Shown: positions 31,811-40,855 of the stretch, in pieces
How positions within the stretch are numbered: position 1 is the first letter of the stretch
How the letters are laid out: every line of letters starts with the position of its first letter
NCBI GenBank assembly: GCA_963705545.1
Contig: CAVPJX010000001.1
Location: 372,001-436,000 of the forward strand
DNA from: DATBLY01 sp963705545
GTDB lineage: Bacteria > Actinomycetota > UBA4738 > HRBIN12
Length of the DNA stretch: 64,000 nucleotides
Reading direction: 5' to 3'
Notes under the pieces: generated by a model
Database searches by the model: none
What the model was told of the DNA's origin: nothing
What the model saw: the letters and a program-made list of their open reading frames with translations, nothing else
Translations under genes and position numbers: made by a program

Positions 31811-34077
31811 TCGCGCTGCTCGCGACGGTCGTCCTCGCCTTGGCGACGGCGTTCGCCTTCGCCCGGGTGTTCGTTGGCCACGGGAGCACCTGGCGGCTGA
31901 TGCTGGTCGGGTGCGTGTCGGCGGTGATCGCATGCGCGCTCGAGCGACGGAACCTCTTGCTCGCGACGCTCGTCTCCGCGGCTGGCCTCGGGTTCACGAT
32001 CGCCTGGCTGATCTTCCCCGAGTCGCTCTGGCACGGTCTCCCGTCGACGGAGACGCTGCGCGCGGCGCTCGATGCCGCGGGGCAGGTCGGTGAGCAGGCG
32101 CGGGTGCAGGTCTCGCCGACGCCGCCCCTCGTCCCACTCTTCCTCGCGGCCGTCACCAGCATGTGGGCCGCCATCTTCTCCGCCCATGCGCTCGCGTTCC
32201 GCGCCGGAAGCCCCTTGCTGGCCCTGCTCCCGCCGATCGCGCTGCTGGCCTTCGCCGACACGGTCCTCGAGGAGACGATCAAGCCGTGGTACGGGCTCGT
32301 GTTCCTCGGCGCCGGCCTCGTGGTGGTCTTCGCCGATTCCCTTCGCCGCGTGCAGGGTTGGGGCCCCGTCTGGGTCGGGCCAGGGGCGCGGGCGCGCCTG
32401 TCCGCCACGGCCAGCCGCGGTGCCCGACGGGTCGCCGTCGCCGCGGTGGCCGTCGCCGCCCTCGTTCCGATCCTCGTGCCGGGGTTCGGGTCCGCACCGG
32501 TCTTCGACCTCTCGTCGACGAACCCGGACGAGGTCGGCCTGAACCCGCTCGTCTCGATCGGCGCGAGCCTGTCACGGCGCGATCCGATCGAGGTGTTCAA
32601 GGTCGAGACCGATCGGCCGTCGTACTGGCGGCTGCTCTCGCTCCCCGACTTCGACGGCACGACGTGGCGACCGGATCCGACCCTCGAGGGCGATCCGATC
32701 ACGCCGGACAGCTCGCTGATCCTGACCACCCCCACGACCGACACGGTCGACCAAACGTTCCACATCCTCGCTCAGCTGCAGGTCCAGTTCGTGCCCGCGG
32801 TCCCGGTCGGGTATCCGCCCGTCGCGGTCGACATGGGCGATGAGCCGCTCGCCTACGACCGGGACTCCGGAACCGTCATCGCCGACGGCGCGCTCGAGGA
32901 GGGAACCGAGTACCGCGTGTCGAGCCTGCGGGTGAGCGCAACCCCGGCCGCGCTCGCGACCGAGATCCTGCCCACCGCCGCGCAAGCCTCCCGGTACACG
33001 GCACTACCCTCCGACCTGCCGGCCGGGATCGCGGGGCTCGCCCAGGCCTGGACGCAGGGCGCGGCGAACGACTACGAGCGCGTCATGGCGATCCAGGACC
33101 ATCTCACCGACACATCGGTGTTCACCTACGACGAGACCGTGCCCCGGCGCGACGACTCCTACACCTTGCTCGACTTCCTGACCCGGGACCGACGGGGGTT
33201 CTGCCAGCAGTTCGCGAGCGCGATGGCCGTGATGCTGCGCACCCTCGGCATCCCGTCCCGGGTCGTCGACGGCTATACGGCCGGGCGGTGGGATCCGGAG
33301 ACGCGTGTGGCCACGGTCTCGAGCGACCAGGCGCACGCCTGGGTGGAGGTCCTGTTCCCGTCGTTCGGCTGGATGAGCTTCGAGCCCACGCCGGGGCGGC
33401 TGAACCCTGCCACCCTCGCGTACACGAACCCGACCGTTCCCTGCACCTCGGTGCCCGGCGGGTGCGGCGATGCGACAACACCGCCGACGGACCCAAGCGT
33501 GACCACGAGCCCGATCGGACCCGATGGCATCCCTGCGCGGCTGAGAGGCCTGATGCTTCGTGAGGCTCGGAGCAACCCGCAGGTCGGCAGCCGCGCCGGC
33601 CCGCTGCCCGGTGTCGACACGGAAACGCATTACGTGGCGGTCTCGACCCGTCGGACGTCCGCCCGGGCGATCCTCGGATGGACCCTGCTCGGCCTCGCCG
33701 CCCTGTACCTGGTCCTCACCCCTCCGTGGCGGATCCTGCGCCGCCGGTCGCGCTTGCGGAAGGCGGGCCGGGAGCCGCGAGGCCTGGTGCTCGTCGCCTA
33801 CGACGTCTTCACCGAGCGGGCGGCCGACCTCGGCTATCCGCGGGACGGCGGCGAGACCGTCGAGGAATACCGGCGCCGGCTCGAGGCGACCGTCCTCCCC
33901 GACGACACGCATCTGCGGCGCCTGAGCGAGGTGACGCAGGGAGCCGCGTACGCCGCGGAGCCGCCCGCGAACGCCGAGGCCGCGGAGGCCGCCGGCGACG
34001 CGGCGGCCGCGATCCGAGAGCTCCGTCGGACGACCCCGTTCCTGCGGCGTGTGACCGGGCTGTACCGGCGCGGCTGA
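31768..34077 (+). CDS. TgpA-like membrane transglutaminase
   Basis: 769 residues. An N-terminal block of five or six membrane helices (1-240) precedes an extracellular transglutaminase-like domain and a final membrane helix (about 635-655) with a cytoplasmic DUF4129-like tail. The catalytic Cys479 is in RRGFCQQFASAM and His523 in SDQAHAWVEV. The third residue of the triad is Glu539 in FEPTPG, where Asp is common. Family members are proteases or acyltransferases of unknown target. Third gene of the MoxR - DUF58 operon; starts 43 bp inside DUF58 with GAGGGA upstream. Confidence 0.92.
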   Translation: MERAQGTSPRAQRLIALLATVVLALATAFAFARVFVGHGSTWRLMLVGCVSAVIACALERRNLLLATLVSAAGLGFTIAWLIFPESLWHGLPSTETLRAALDAAGQVGEQARVQVSPTPPLVPLFLAAVTSMWAAIFSAHALAFRAGSPLLALLPPIALLAFADTVLEETIKPWYGLVFLGAGLVVVFADSLRRVQGWGPVWVGPGARARLSATASRGARRVAVAAVAVAALVPILVPGFGSAPVFDLSSTNPDEVGLNPLVSIGASLSRRDPIEVFKVETDRPSYWRLLSLPDFDGTTWRPDPTLEGDPITPDSSLILTTPTTDTVDQTFHILAQLQVQFVPAVPVGYPPVAVDMGDEPLAYDRDSGTVIADGALEEGTEYRVSSLRVSATPAALATEILPTAAQASRYTALPSDLPAGIAGLAQAWTQGAANDYERVMAIQDHLTDTSVFTYDETVPRRDDSYTLLDFLTRDRRGFCQQFASAMAVMLRTLGIPSRVVDGYTAGRWDPETRVATVSSDQAHAWVEVLFPSFGWMSFEPTPGRLNPATLAYTNPTVPCTSVPGGCGDATTPPTDPSVTTSPIGPDGIPARLRGLMLREARSNPQVGSRAGPLPGVDTETHYVAVSTRRTSARAILGWTLLGLAALYLVLTPPWRILRRRSRLRKAGREPRGLVLVAYDVFTERAADLGYPRDGGETVEEYRRRLEATVLPDDTHLRRLSEVTQGAAYAAEPPANAEAAEAAGDAAAAIRELRRTTPFLRRVTGLYRRG

Positions 34078-34094
34078 CGGGTCCCGGACCCCGG

Positions 34095-34577
34095 CTACGT
34101 ACCGGTCGCGGTGTGGGCGGCCGCCTCCCGGAGCGCGCGGACGAAGCGCTCACGATCCTCGGTGAAGCTCGTGACGTTCGTCCGGACGCCGGTCGCGATG
34201 TCGTCGATCGCGACGAAGAAGGCCATCTGGCCCTCGCGCAGGGCATCCATCACCTCGCCGTCGCGGCGGCAGATCTTGAAGATGCTCTGGCCGTCGGTGA
34301 CGAGCTTGACCTCGGAGAGGTGTCGGTCCAGACCCGCCTTGCGGTTGAGGAAGTCCCATGATCGCCGGACCCGTTGGAGCGACATCCCCCCATCGAGGAG
34401 CGACTTCACGACGCGGAGCGCGACCAGGTCGCGGAACGCGTACAAGCGCGGCACGCCAGGCCTTCCTCCGGTCCCCTGGATGGACGGTCTCACCAGGCCG
34501 ATCTGATCCCAGTACCGCAGCTGTCGAGGCGTGCAACCGGTGAACTTGCATGCCTGGTGAGCCGTGAACCCCTCCAT
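34095..34577 (-). CDS. MerR-family transcriptional regulator
   Basis: 160 residues. N-terminal winged helix: FTAHQACKFTGCTPRQLRYWDQIGLVRPS and RLYAFRDLVALRVVKSLLDGGMSLQRVRR. The C-terminal 85 residues do not show metal-binding cysteine clusters and are not a known effector domain to me. Target genes cannot be inferred. Its stop lies 17 bp from the transglutaminase stop on the other strand. The 204 bp upstream hold a GCCCCT/AGGGGC hairpin near 34672 but no gene. Confidence 0.9.
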   Translation of the reverse strand: MEGFTAHQACKFTGCTPRQLRYWDQIGLVRPSIQGTGGRPGVPRLYAFRDLVALRVVKSLLDGGMSLQRVRRSWDFLNRKAGLDRHLSEVKLVTDGQSIFKICRRDGEVMDALREGQMAFFVAIDDIATGVRTNVTSFTEDRERFVRALREAAAHTATGT

Positions 34578-34781
34578 CGGACGCGCGCCCTTTCGCCTGA
34601 CCCGTTCGACCTCGATACCGGTGCGCGATCGCTCAGCGGGGAAGGCTCAACCTTCGGTGAACGGTCACGCGCCCCTGGGGAAGGGGCCCCTTTGTACAGC
34701 AGCGCGGCGAACGGTGGCAAGCGCTCAGGTCAGAGGCGCCGCGGGATCGCGCGATGAGGTCGGCGCGACTCGGCGCCGTGC

Positions 34782-35168
34782 TCAGGCGTCGTCGTCGGGC
34801 GGTGGCGTGCGGGGCGGCGTGCGCCCGAACCGTCCGGCGATCCGACCGAGCACGCCGGGCAGCGTCAGGCGACCCTGCGACTGCATCGCTCGGATCTGGT
34901 CGCGGCCGAGCTGTCCGAGGTAGCGGTAGATCAGCAGCGACGACAGGACCATGATCACGAAGCCGGCCGCCGCCACCCACACCGACACGACGAACAGCAG
35001 CAACATCGCGAACCCCAACCCGAACCCGAGCACCGCGAGACGGATTCGGCGGGCGAGGTGCGTGTAGAGGTCGGTGCGCCCGACCTGTTCGACGAGGCGC
35101 GGATCCTCCTCCGCCAGCCGGCGTTCGATCTCTTCGAGGATGCGCTGTTCGTGATCGCTGAGGGGCAT
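34782..35168 (-). CDS. DUF3040 actinobacterial membrane protein
   Basis: 128 residues. PLSDHEQRILEEIERRLAEEDPRL at the N terminus is the DUF3040 hallmark, followed by two adjacent hydrophobic helices (about 45-85) and a basic, proline-rich tail. Function unknown; the family is largely confined to Actinomycetota. ATG at 35168 gives the canonical start. A TATAAT -10 lies about 38 bp upstream. Confidence 0.9.
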   Translation of the reverse strand: MPLSDHEQRILEEIERRLAEEDPRLVEQVGRTDLYTHLARRIRLAVLGFGLGFAMLLLFVVSVWVAAAGFVIMVLSSLLIYRYLGQLGRDQIRAMQSQGRLTLPGVLGRIAGRFGRTPPRTPPPDDDA

Positions 35169-35199
35169 GTCGTCTGCCTTCGCCGGGAGGTCGCCGTGT

Positions 35200-35216
35200 G
35201 AACCGATTATAGGTTC
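35200..35216 (-). promoter_or_regulatory. Consensus -10 framed by inverted repeat, DUF3040 gene
   Basis: On the minus strand a consensus TATAAT (35206-35211) is flanked by GAACC and GGTTC half-sites (35212-35216 and 35200-35204). No good -35 is seen. The repeat could be an operator covering the -10. Confidence 0.5.
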
Positions 35217-35268
35217 GCTCCGACGGACACCGGAAGGCATCGGCCGAAGGGCCGCCGGAGCTGAGCCC

Positions 35269-36459
35269 TCACGTGCGGCGTTCGCGATCGAGCAGCGACG
35301 CCGCGGTCGCCGCGCCGCGGCCGAACCGACGCTCGATCCGATCGACCGCCCGCTCGACGTCCCCCCACCGCTCCCCCCGCAGCATCGCCAGCTGCTCGGA
35401 GCCGGCCGGGGTGAGCCCCGAGGCCTGGACCCCCAGCAGGCGGATCCGCCGACGCGCCCCCGGGAGCGATCGGTAGAGCTCCGCGACCGTGCGGTAGAGG
35501 TCGGCGCCGACGTCCGTCGGGTCGGGCAGCGTCCGTGACCTGGTGAGGGTCGTGAACGTCGCCAGGCGCGCCTTCAAGACGATCGTCCGCGCCCGGTAGC
35601 CGTCGGCCCGCAGGCGCGACGCGACGCGACCCGAGAGCGCCAGGAGCTCGAGCAGGATCTCCGCCTCGTCGTCCAGGTCCCGCTCGAAGGTCTCCTCGTG
35701 GCTGACGGACTTCGGCGCCTCGTACGCGACCACGTGGCGATCGTCGACGCCGTGGGCCAAGCCGGACAGGTGCCGGGCGCTCTGCTCACCGAGGATCCGC
35801 TCGAGGACGGTGACCGGGGTCCGCGCCAGGTCGCCGATCGTGCGGATCGCGAGCCGGGCCAGGAGCTCCCCGGTCTTCTCCCCCACCCCCCACAGCCGCC
35901 CGACCGGAAGCGGCTCCAGGAACGAGAGGACCCCCTCGGCCGGGACGTGGAGCAGCCCGTCGGGCTTGCAGTCGTCCGAGGCGAGCTTCGCGACGAACTT
36001 CGTCGGCGCTACGCCCACGGAGCAGGTCACCCCCACCTCCGTCGCGACCCGGGCTCGGATCGTGGCGGCGATCCGGGCGGGAGGGCCGAACAGGGCCGTC
36101 GCGCCGCCGACGTCGAGGAAGGCCTCGTCGAGCGAGATCGGCTCGACGACCGGCGTGAACGAGAGCAGGACCTCGCGGAACCGGTTCGAGTGGGTCCGGT
36201 ACGCCTCGAAGTCGCTCGGGAGGAACACCGCCTCGGGACAGACCCGGCGGGCCCGGACGGCCGGCATCGCCGAGCGGACGCCGAAGGCTCGGGCCTCGTA
36301 CGAGGCGGACGCGACGACGCCTCGGGCCCCCGTCCCGCCGACGATCACGGGCTTGCCCGCCAGGGTCGGATCCTTCAGCACCTCGACCGAGGCGTAGAAC
36401 GCATCGAGGTCGACGTGCAGGATCGGCTCGGAGGGCCTCGCCGGGGTCACGGGCGTCAC
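35269..36459 (-). CDS. dinB: Y-family DNA polymerase IV
   Basis: 396 residues. Catalytic carboxylates are all present: HVDLDAFYASVE (Asp17, with Asp19) and SLDEAFLDV (Asp111-Glu112). CSVGVAPTKFVAKLASDDCKPDG, helix-hairpin-helix VGEKTGELLARL and little-finger VSHEETFERDL follow. It performs error-prone bypass of damaged bases. In many genomes this slot of the dnaE2 cassette holds the inactive ImuB, but this copy looks catalytically competent. GTG at 36459 overlaps the dnaE2 stop as GTGA, placing it in the SOS operon. Confidence 0.94.
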   Translation of the reverse strand: MTPVTPARPSEPILHVDLDAFYASVEVLKDPTLAGKPVIVGGTGARGVVASASYEARAFGVRSAMPAVRARRVCPEAVFLPSDFEAYRTHSNRFREVLLSFTPVVEPISLDEAFLDVGGATALFGPPARIAATIRARVATEVGVTCSVGVAPTKFVAKLASDDCKPDGLLHVPAEGVLSFLEPLPVGRLWGVGEKTGELLARLAIRTIGDLARTPVTVLERILGEQSARHLSGLAHGVDDRHVVAYEAPKSVSHEETFERDLDDEAEILLELLALSGRVASRLRADGYRARTIVLKARLATFTTLTRSRTLPDPTDVGADLYRTVAELYRSLPGARRRIRLLGVQASGLTPAGSEQLAMLRGERWGDVERAVDRIERRFGRGAATAASLLDRERRT

Positions 36460-39400
36460 CGTACCTCCGCCTCAGCCGGCGGAGCCGGGGCTCGCGTGCC
36501 AGAGGCGCCGGTCGGGCGCCGCCGGCTGGGTTGGGTTCGCCATCGCCTCGCGCAGGCGTCCCTCCCCCGGGCGCGATGCAGCGCCGTCAGGTCCCAGATC
36601 TCCTCGGCCACCACGCTGATCCCCCGGACCCCGGTCCGCCGGAGCTCGCCCCAGACCGCCATCGCGTACGCGTGGAAGACGGTCCGGGCGACCTTCGGCT
36701 GGACCGACTCGAAGACCGTGACCTCGATCGGTCCGGTCGCGTCGTCGAGCGTCAGGAAGATGATCCGCTGGCCGCTGCGGATCGCCGGCGTCTGCGAGGC
36801 GACCTTCACGCCGGCCACCATCACCTTGCTCCCGCCCCGGCACCGGTGCAGATCGTTCGTGCGCGTCACGCCGAGATCTTGCAGCAGCGGCTCGAAGAAG
36901 CTCACGACGTGCCGGGTCGCGTCCAGCCCCAGCACCTCGAGCTCCGCCCGCACGACCTCGGCGTCGCTGTAGTCCGCGAACCGATGCGCCGGCGCCGCCG
37001 CGTCCGTGAGCGCGAGCTGATCCCCCTCTCGCTGGGGTGCCGTCGTCATCGCCGCGTACAGGTGCGTCCGCCGGTTCGCGTCGTCGCGCGACAGCTCGTC
37101 GAACGCTCCAACGTGCGCCAACGCCTCCGTCACCGGTCGGCTGACGGTGGTCCTTCGCAAGAAGTCCCCCACGTCCCGGAACGGCCGATCGGCGCGAGCG
37201 GTGAGGATCGACCGGATCTCGACATCGCAGATCCCATGCACGTCCTGCAACGCGAGCCGGATCCCGAACACGGGGCCGGTGGAGGGGGTCTCGGCCGCTG
37301 GGACGGTCGGGGCCTCGACCCTCGCTGCTCGGATCGCCCGCCAACCTCCCCTCGATCCTTCCTGCGGGTCGGAAGGCCATTCGGCGGGCGACCTCGACGA
37401 CGCTCCGGTCGGACCCCTCCCTCCCTCCGTGGACATCACCACCTCTTCTGCGACGTACTCGCGTTCGGATCGGTTCACGTCCAGCGGGAGGATCGGGATC
37501 CCCCGGCGCCGGGCGTCCTCCAGGAGCAGGCGGCGCGGGTACATCCCCGGGTCGTGCGTGAGGATCCCGGCCAGGAACTGCGCCGGGTAGTGCGCCTTCA
37601 GCCAGGCCGATTGGTAGGTCGGCACCGCGAACGCCGCTGCGTGCGCCTTGCAGAAGCCGAACGACGCGAACTCCGCGACCGCCTTCCAGGTCCGCTCCGC
37701 GGCCTCGCGATCGACGCCACGCGCGACCGCCCGCCGGATGAAGTCGGTGTGGAAGCCCGGCAGCAGGTCCTCGCGGTCCAGGTGCCGGCGGATGTGGTCG
37801 GCGTAGGTGAGGTCATAGCCGGCGAGCGCCGCGAGCGTCCGGATCACCTGCTCGTGGTAGACGATCACGCCGTAGGTCCCCCGCAGCGCGGGCCGCAGGT
37901 CGGGGTGGATGTAGACCGGAGCCTCCATCCCCGCGCGCCGTCGCAGGTACGGCTGGATCATGTCGGACTTCACCGGGCCGGGACGGAAGAGCGAGATGTC
38001 GACGATCAGGTCCTCCCAGCGGGTCGGCTGGAGCTTCTGGAGCAGCTCGCGCTGCCCGGGCGACTCGATCTGGAAGCATCCGAGCGTGTCGGAGGCGCGG
38101 ATCAGCTCGAACGTCGGCGCGTCGTCCAGGGCGATCCGGTCCAGGTCGACCTTCTCTCCCGTCGTGCGCGCGATCTCGTCCAGGGCATGTCGCATCGACG
38201 AGAGCATCCGGATCCCCAGGACGTCCAGCTTCAGGTACCCGAGCCGCTCGGCGTCGTCCTTGTCGGCCTGGATCATCCGGTGGCCGTTCGCGCTGCGCTC
38301 CAGCGGGACCCGGTCGACCAGGTCGTGCGAGGACAGGACGATCCCGCACGGGTGCAGGGCGATGTGGCGAGGGAAGCCGTCGAGGCGCTCGGCCACCCGG
38401 AACAAGAGCTCGAGCAGCGGCATCGGCAGGTTGATGCCCCGCAGCTCCGGCAGCCGGTCGATCGCCTCGCGCAGGTTCCTCGCCGCGATGTGCGGGAACG
38501 CCTTCGCCACGATCCCGACCTCGACGTCGGGCAGGCCGAGCGCCTTGCCGACCTCGCGGACGGCCGACCGCGCTCGGTACGTGTCGACCATGGCGACGCA
38601 CGCGGCGCGGTCGTCACCGTGGCGCGAGAGGACCATGTCGTAGACGTCCTCGCGCCGGGCCGATTCCACGTCCACGTCGATGTCGGGCAGCTCGTCGCGC
38701 ATCGGGTTCATGAACCGCTCGAACGCCAGGTCGTGGCGGACCGGGTCGACGTCGGAGATGCCGGTCAGGTAGCACACGAGCGAGCCCGCGGCCGATCCCC
38801 GACACGCGCAGCGGATCCCCATCGCCTTGATGTCCGCGACGATCTCGGCGACCGTCAGGAAGAACGCAGAGAACCCCTGCCGGTGGATCATCGCGAGCTC
38901 GTGGTCGAGGCGGTCGCGGACCTCCGGGGTCGCGGCCACGTCCCGGTCCTCGATCCCCCGCCAGCATCGCTCGGCGAGTACCGACGTGGCGCTGCGCCCG
39001 GCGGACACCGGGAAGTCCGGGAAGTGCACGGTCCCCAGGCCCAGGTCGAACGTGCATCGCTCGGCGATCCCGAGGGTAGCGTCGCAGAGGTCGGGACGCT
39101 CGGCGAAGAGCAGCCGCATCGTCTCGAACGGCTTCAGGTACCCCTCGGCGTTCGCGCGCGAGACGTGGTTCGAGGCGATCGGCACCAACTCGCGCATGCA
39201 CTCCAGGGCGTCGGCCAGGAACGCATCCTCGGGGACGAGGTAGCGGACCGGGTTCGCGGCGACGGCCCGAACGTCGAGATGCTCGGCCAGGCGCAGCATC
39301 GAGCGGATCTCGTCGTGCGAGCGGCGCTCCATCCGATGCTCGACCGTGACGAACAGCCGCTCGGGGCCGAACGCCTCGCGGAGCGGATCGAGCGCCTCGG

Positions 39401-39881
39401 CCGCGGCGTCGGTCAAGCCCCGAACGGCGAGGAGCCCGGGGGCCGAGCGTGGCCCGGCGAGCGCGATCAGACCGGCCGCGTGGGCACAGACCTGCCCGGG
39501 CTCGAGGGCCGGGTCGCCTCGCTCCCCCAGCAGGTGCGCGTCGGTGATCAGGCGGCAGAGGTTCGCGTAGCCCTCGGTGTCGGTGGCGAGCAGGACGAGG
39601 TGGGTATCGGGCTCGGATCGGCGGTTGGGGCGGTCCGCGCCGCGGCCTCCGCTCGGATCCCAGCCGCGGATCGTCACGGACGCGCCGAGGATCGGCTGCA
39701 CGTCGGTCTTGCGGCAGGCGTCGACGAAGCGGGCGGCCCCGTAGAGGCCGTCGCGATCGGTGAGCGCCACCGCGGGCATGCGGAGCGCGGCCGCCCGGGC
39801 CGCGAGGTCCTCGGGTATGAACGCGCCCTCCTTCAGGGAGAAGCAGGAGCGAACGTCGAGGTGCACGAACGGGGAGGTCAT
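36456..39881 (-). CDS. dnaE2: Error-prone DNA polymerase DnaE2
   Basis: 1141 residues. A C-family polymerase used in damage-induced mutagenesis. The polymerase aspartates are in PDIDVDVES and LKLDVLGIRML. The PHP domain is degenerate: FVHLDVRSCFSLKEGA in place of HVHS, and TDRDGLYG in place of TDHG, so its metal site is lost, unlike dnaE1 at 655-4185. A low-complexity insert of about 60 residues (near 840-900) interrupts the C-terminal part before the HhH and OB domains. ATG at 39881, 34 bp after the DUF6504 stop, in the LexA-box operon. Confidence 0.95.
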   Translation of the reverse strand: MTSPFVHLDVRSCFSLKEGAFIPEDLAARAAALRMPAVALTDRDGLYGAARFVDACRKTDVQPILGASVTIRGWDPSGGRGADRPNRRSEPDTHLVLLATDTEGYANLCRLITDAHLLGERGDPALEPGQVCAHAAGLIALAGPRSAPGLLAVRGLTDAAAEALDPLREAFGPERLFVTVEHRMERRSHDEIRSMLRLAEHLDVRAVAANPVRYLVPEDAFLADALECMRELVPIASNHVSRANAEGYLKPFETMRLLFAERPDLCDATLGIAERCTFDLGLGTVHFPDFPVSAGRSATSVLAERCWRGIEDRDVAATPEVRDRLDHELAMIHRQGFSAFFLTVAEIVADIKAMGIRCACRGSAAGSLVCYLTGISDVDPVRHDLAFERFMNPMRDELPDIDVDVESARREDVYDMVLSRHGDDRAACVAMVDTYRARSAVREVGKALGLPDVEVGIVAKAFPHIAARNLREAIDRLPELRGINLPMPLLELLFRVAERLDGFPRHIALHPCGIVLSSHDLVDRVPLERSANGHRMIQADKDDAERLGYLKLDVLGIRMLSSMRHALDEIARTTGEKVDLDRIALDDAPTFELIRASDTLGCFQIESPGQRELLQKLQPTRWEDLIVDISLFRPGPVKSDMIQPYLRRRAGMEAPVYIHPDLRPALRGTYGVIVYHEQVIRTLAALAGYDLTYADHIRRHLDREDLLPGFHTDFIRRAVARGVDREAAERTWKAVAEFASFGFCKAHAAAFAVPTYQSAWLKAHYPAQFLAGILTHDPGMYPRRLLLEDARRRGIPILPLDVNRSEREYVAEEVVMSTEGGRGPTGASSRSPAEWPSDPQEGSRGGWRAIRAARVEAPTVPAAETPSTGPVFGIRLALQDVHGICDVEIRSILTARADRPFRDVGDFLRRTTVSRPVTEALAHVGAFDELSRDDANRRTHLYAAMTTAPQREGDQLALTDAAAPAHRFADYSDAEVVRAELEVLGLDATRHVVSFFEPLLQDLGVTRTNDLHRCRGGSKVMVAGVKVASQTPAIRSGQRIIFLTLDDATGPIEVTVFESVQPKVARTVFHAYAMAVWGELRRTGVRGISVVAEEIWDLTALHRARGRDACARRWRTQPSRRRPTGASGTRAPAPPAEAEVR

Positions 39882-39915
39882 GCGTCACGACCTGTCAGGG
39901 GCGGACCATCGACCG

Positions 39916-40161
39916 TCAATCCCAGAGGCGTTCGATGTGCCAGGCGTCGCGTTGGCGGTCGTGGTAGAGGTCCCAGACCGCGCCGCCCTTCGCCTCGACC
40001 CGCCAGTACTCGCGGTCGCGGCCGTCGGCCCACCACCGGCCCTCGATCCGCCAGCGTCCGATCACGTCGACGACCTGGTAGCGCCGTCCTCGCCACTCGA
40101 ACACCGCCGGCATCCCCGCGTCGCGGTCGACCCGGACCTCCTCGTCGTACCGCTTCGCCAT
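39916..40161 (-). CDS. DUF6504-type small protein, first gene of the SOS mutasome operon
   Basis: 81 residues. MAKRYDEEVRVDRDAGMPAV, then FEWRGRRYQVVDVIGRWRIE, WWADGRDREYWRVEAKGG and WDLYHDRQRDAWHIERLWD: a Trp/Tyr-rich compact fold. Proteins of this type are commonly encoded beside imuB or dnaE2 in actinobacteria, but their role is not established. AGGTGG before the ATG at 40161 fixes the start; an upstream in-frame start would run through the LexA box. A small partner of the translesion polymerases is a reasonable inference. Confidence 0.8.
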   Translation of the reverse strand: MAKRYDEEVRVDRDAGMPAVFEWRGRRYQVVDVIGRWRIEGRWWADGRDREYWRVEAKGGAVWDLYHDRQRDAWHIERLWD

Positions 40162-40180
40162 GGCCCACCTCCGAGGGGAG

Positions 40181-40196
40181 TCGAACATATGTTCGA
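40181..40196. promoter_or_regulatory. LexA (SOS) operator
   Basis: TCGAACATATGTTCGA is a perfect 16-bp palindrome and an exact match to the actinobacterial SOS box TCGAAC-N4-GTTCGA. It lies 19 bp upstream of the DUF6504 start and just downstream of the predicted transcription start. Confidence 0.95.
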
Positions 40197-40206
40197 GTAG
40201 GAGGGA

Positions 40207-40236
40207 ACCGTACGCCCGGCCGCCGACCGCCGTCAA
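40207..40236 (-). promoter_or_regulatory. Promoter of the SOS mutasome operon
   Basis: Minus-strand TTGACG (40231-40236), 18-bp spacer, TACGGT (40207-40212). The start would fall near 40200, placing the LexA box at about +4 to +19, where repressor binding would block initiation. Confidence 0.55.
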
Positions 40237-40278
40237 GGGGTGATCCGGACCCAGCGTCGAGCCGGGAAGGGCCAGTCG

Positions 40279-40842
40279 CTATCCGTGCGGCCGGGCCCGG
40301 CCGGCCGGAGCGTCGCTCGGCTCGGGGGCGTATCGTCGATGACGATCTCGGTCCGCACCCACATGACCGTCCTCGCCGACGTCACCGTGCGCCGCGGCCA
40401 GGACCGCGCGCACGATGCCCTCGTAGCCCGTGCAGCGGCAGAGGTTGCCCGCGAGCGCGACGCGTACCTCAGCCTCGCTCGGGTCGGGGTTCGACCCCAG
40501 CAAGGCGGTCGCCGACACGAGCATGCCTGGCGTGCAGAACCCGCATTGCACGCCCCCGTGTCGCAGGAGCCCGGCCTGCAGCGGCGCGAGCCCATCGTCA
40601 TCGGCGAGCCCCTCGACGGTGGTCACCCGCTTCCCTTCGGCCTGCAGCGCCAGGTACGAGCAGGAGTTCACGGGCCGCCCGTCGAGCAGCATCATGCAGG
40701 CCCCGCATTCGGAGTCGTCACAGCCCTCCTTGGAGCCGGTGAGCCCGATCTCATCCCGCACCGCCTTCAGCAGGCTGAGATGCGGATCGATCGCGACCGG
40801 GTAGTCCGTGCCGTTCACGTTCAGCGTGGCGTCGACCTTCAT
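40279..40842 (-). CDS. Molybdenum hydroxylase small subunit, two [2Fe-2S] clusters
   Basis: 187 residues. The plant-type ferredoxin domain has ligands Cys41, 46, 49, 61, and the C-terminal four-helix domain Cys100, 103, 135, 137 (CGFC...CRC), the full set for a xanthine dehydrogenase/CO dehydrogenase small subunit. It relays electrons from the molybdenum site to FAD. The last 25 residues are charged and outside the family norm. GAGGAG precedes the ATG at 40842, 13 bp after the medium-subunit stop. Substrate of the complex unknown. Confidence 0.94.
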   Translation of the reverse strand: MKVDATLNVNGTDYPVAIDPHLSLLKAVRDEIGLTGSKEGCDDSECGACMMLLDGRPVNSCSYLALQAEGKRVTTVEGLADDDGLAPLQAGLLRHGGVQCGFCTPGMLVSATALLGSNPDPSEAEVRVALAGNLCRCTGYEGIVRAVLAAAHGDVGEDGHVGADRDRHRRYAPEPSDAPAGRARPHG

Positions 40843-40855
40843 GCCGGACGTCTCC

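Noticed and set aside
36531..40742. 1403-codon open frame antisense to dnaE2 and neighbours
   Set aside because: Antisense shadow of high-GC codons; composition is Arg/Val/Asp/His-rich without domains, and the opposite strand encodes a clear polymerase.
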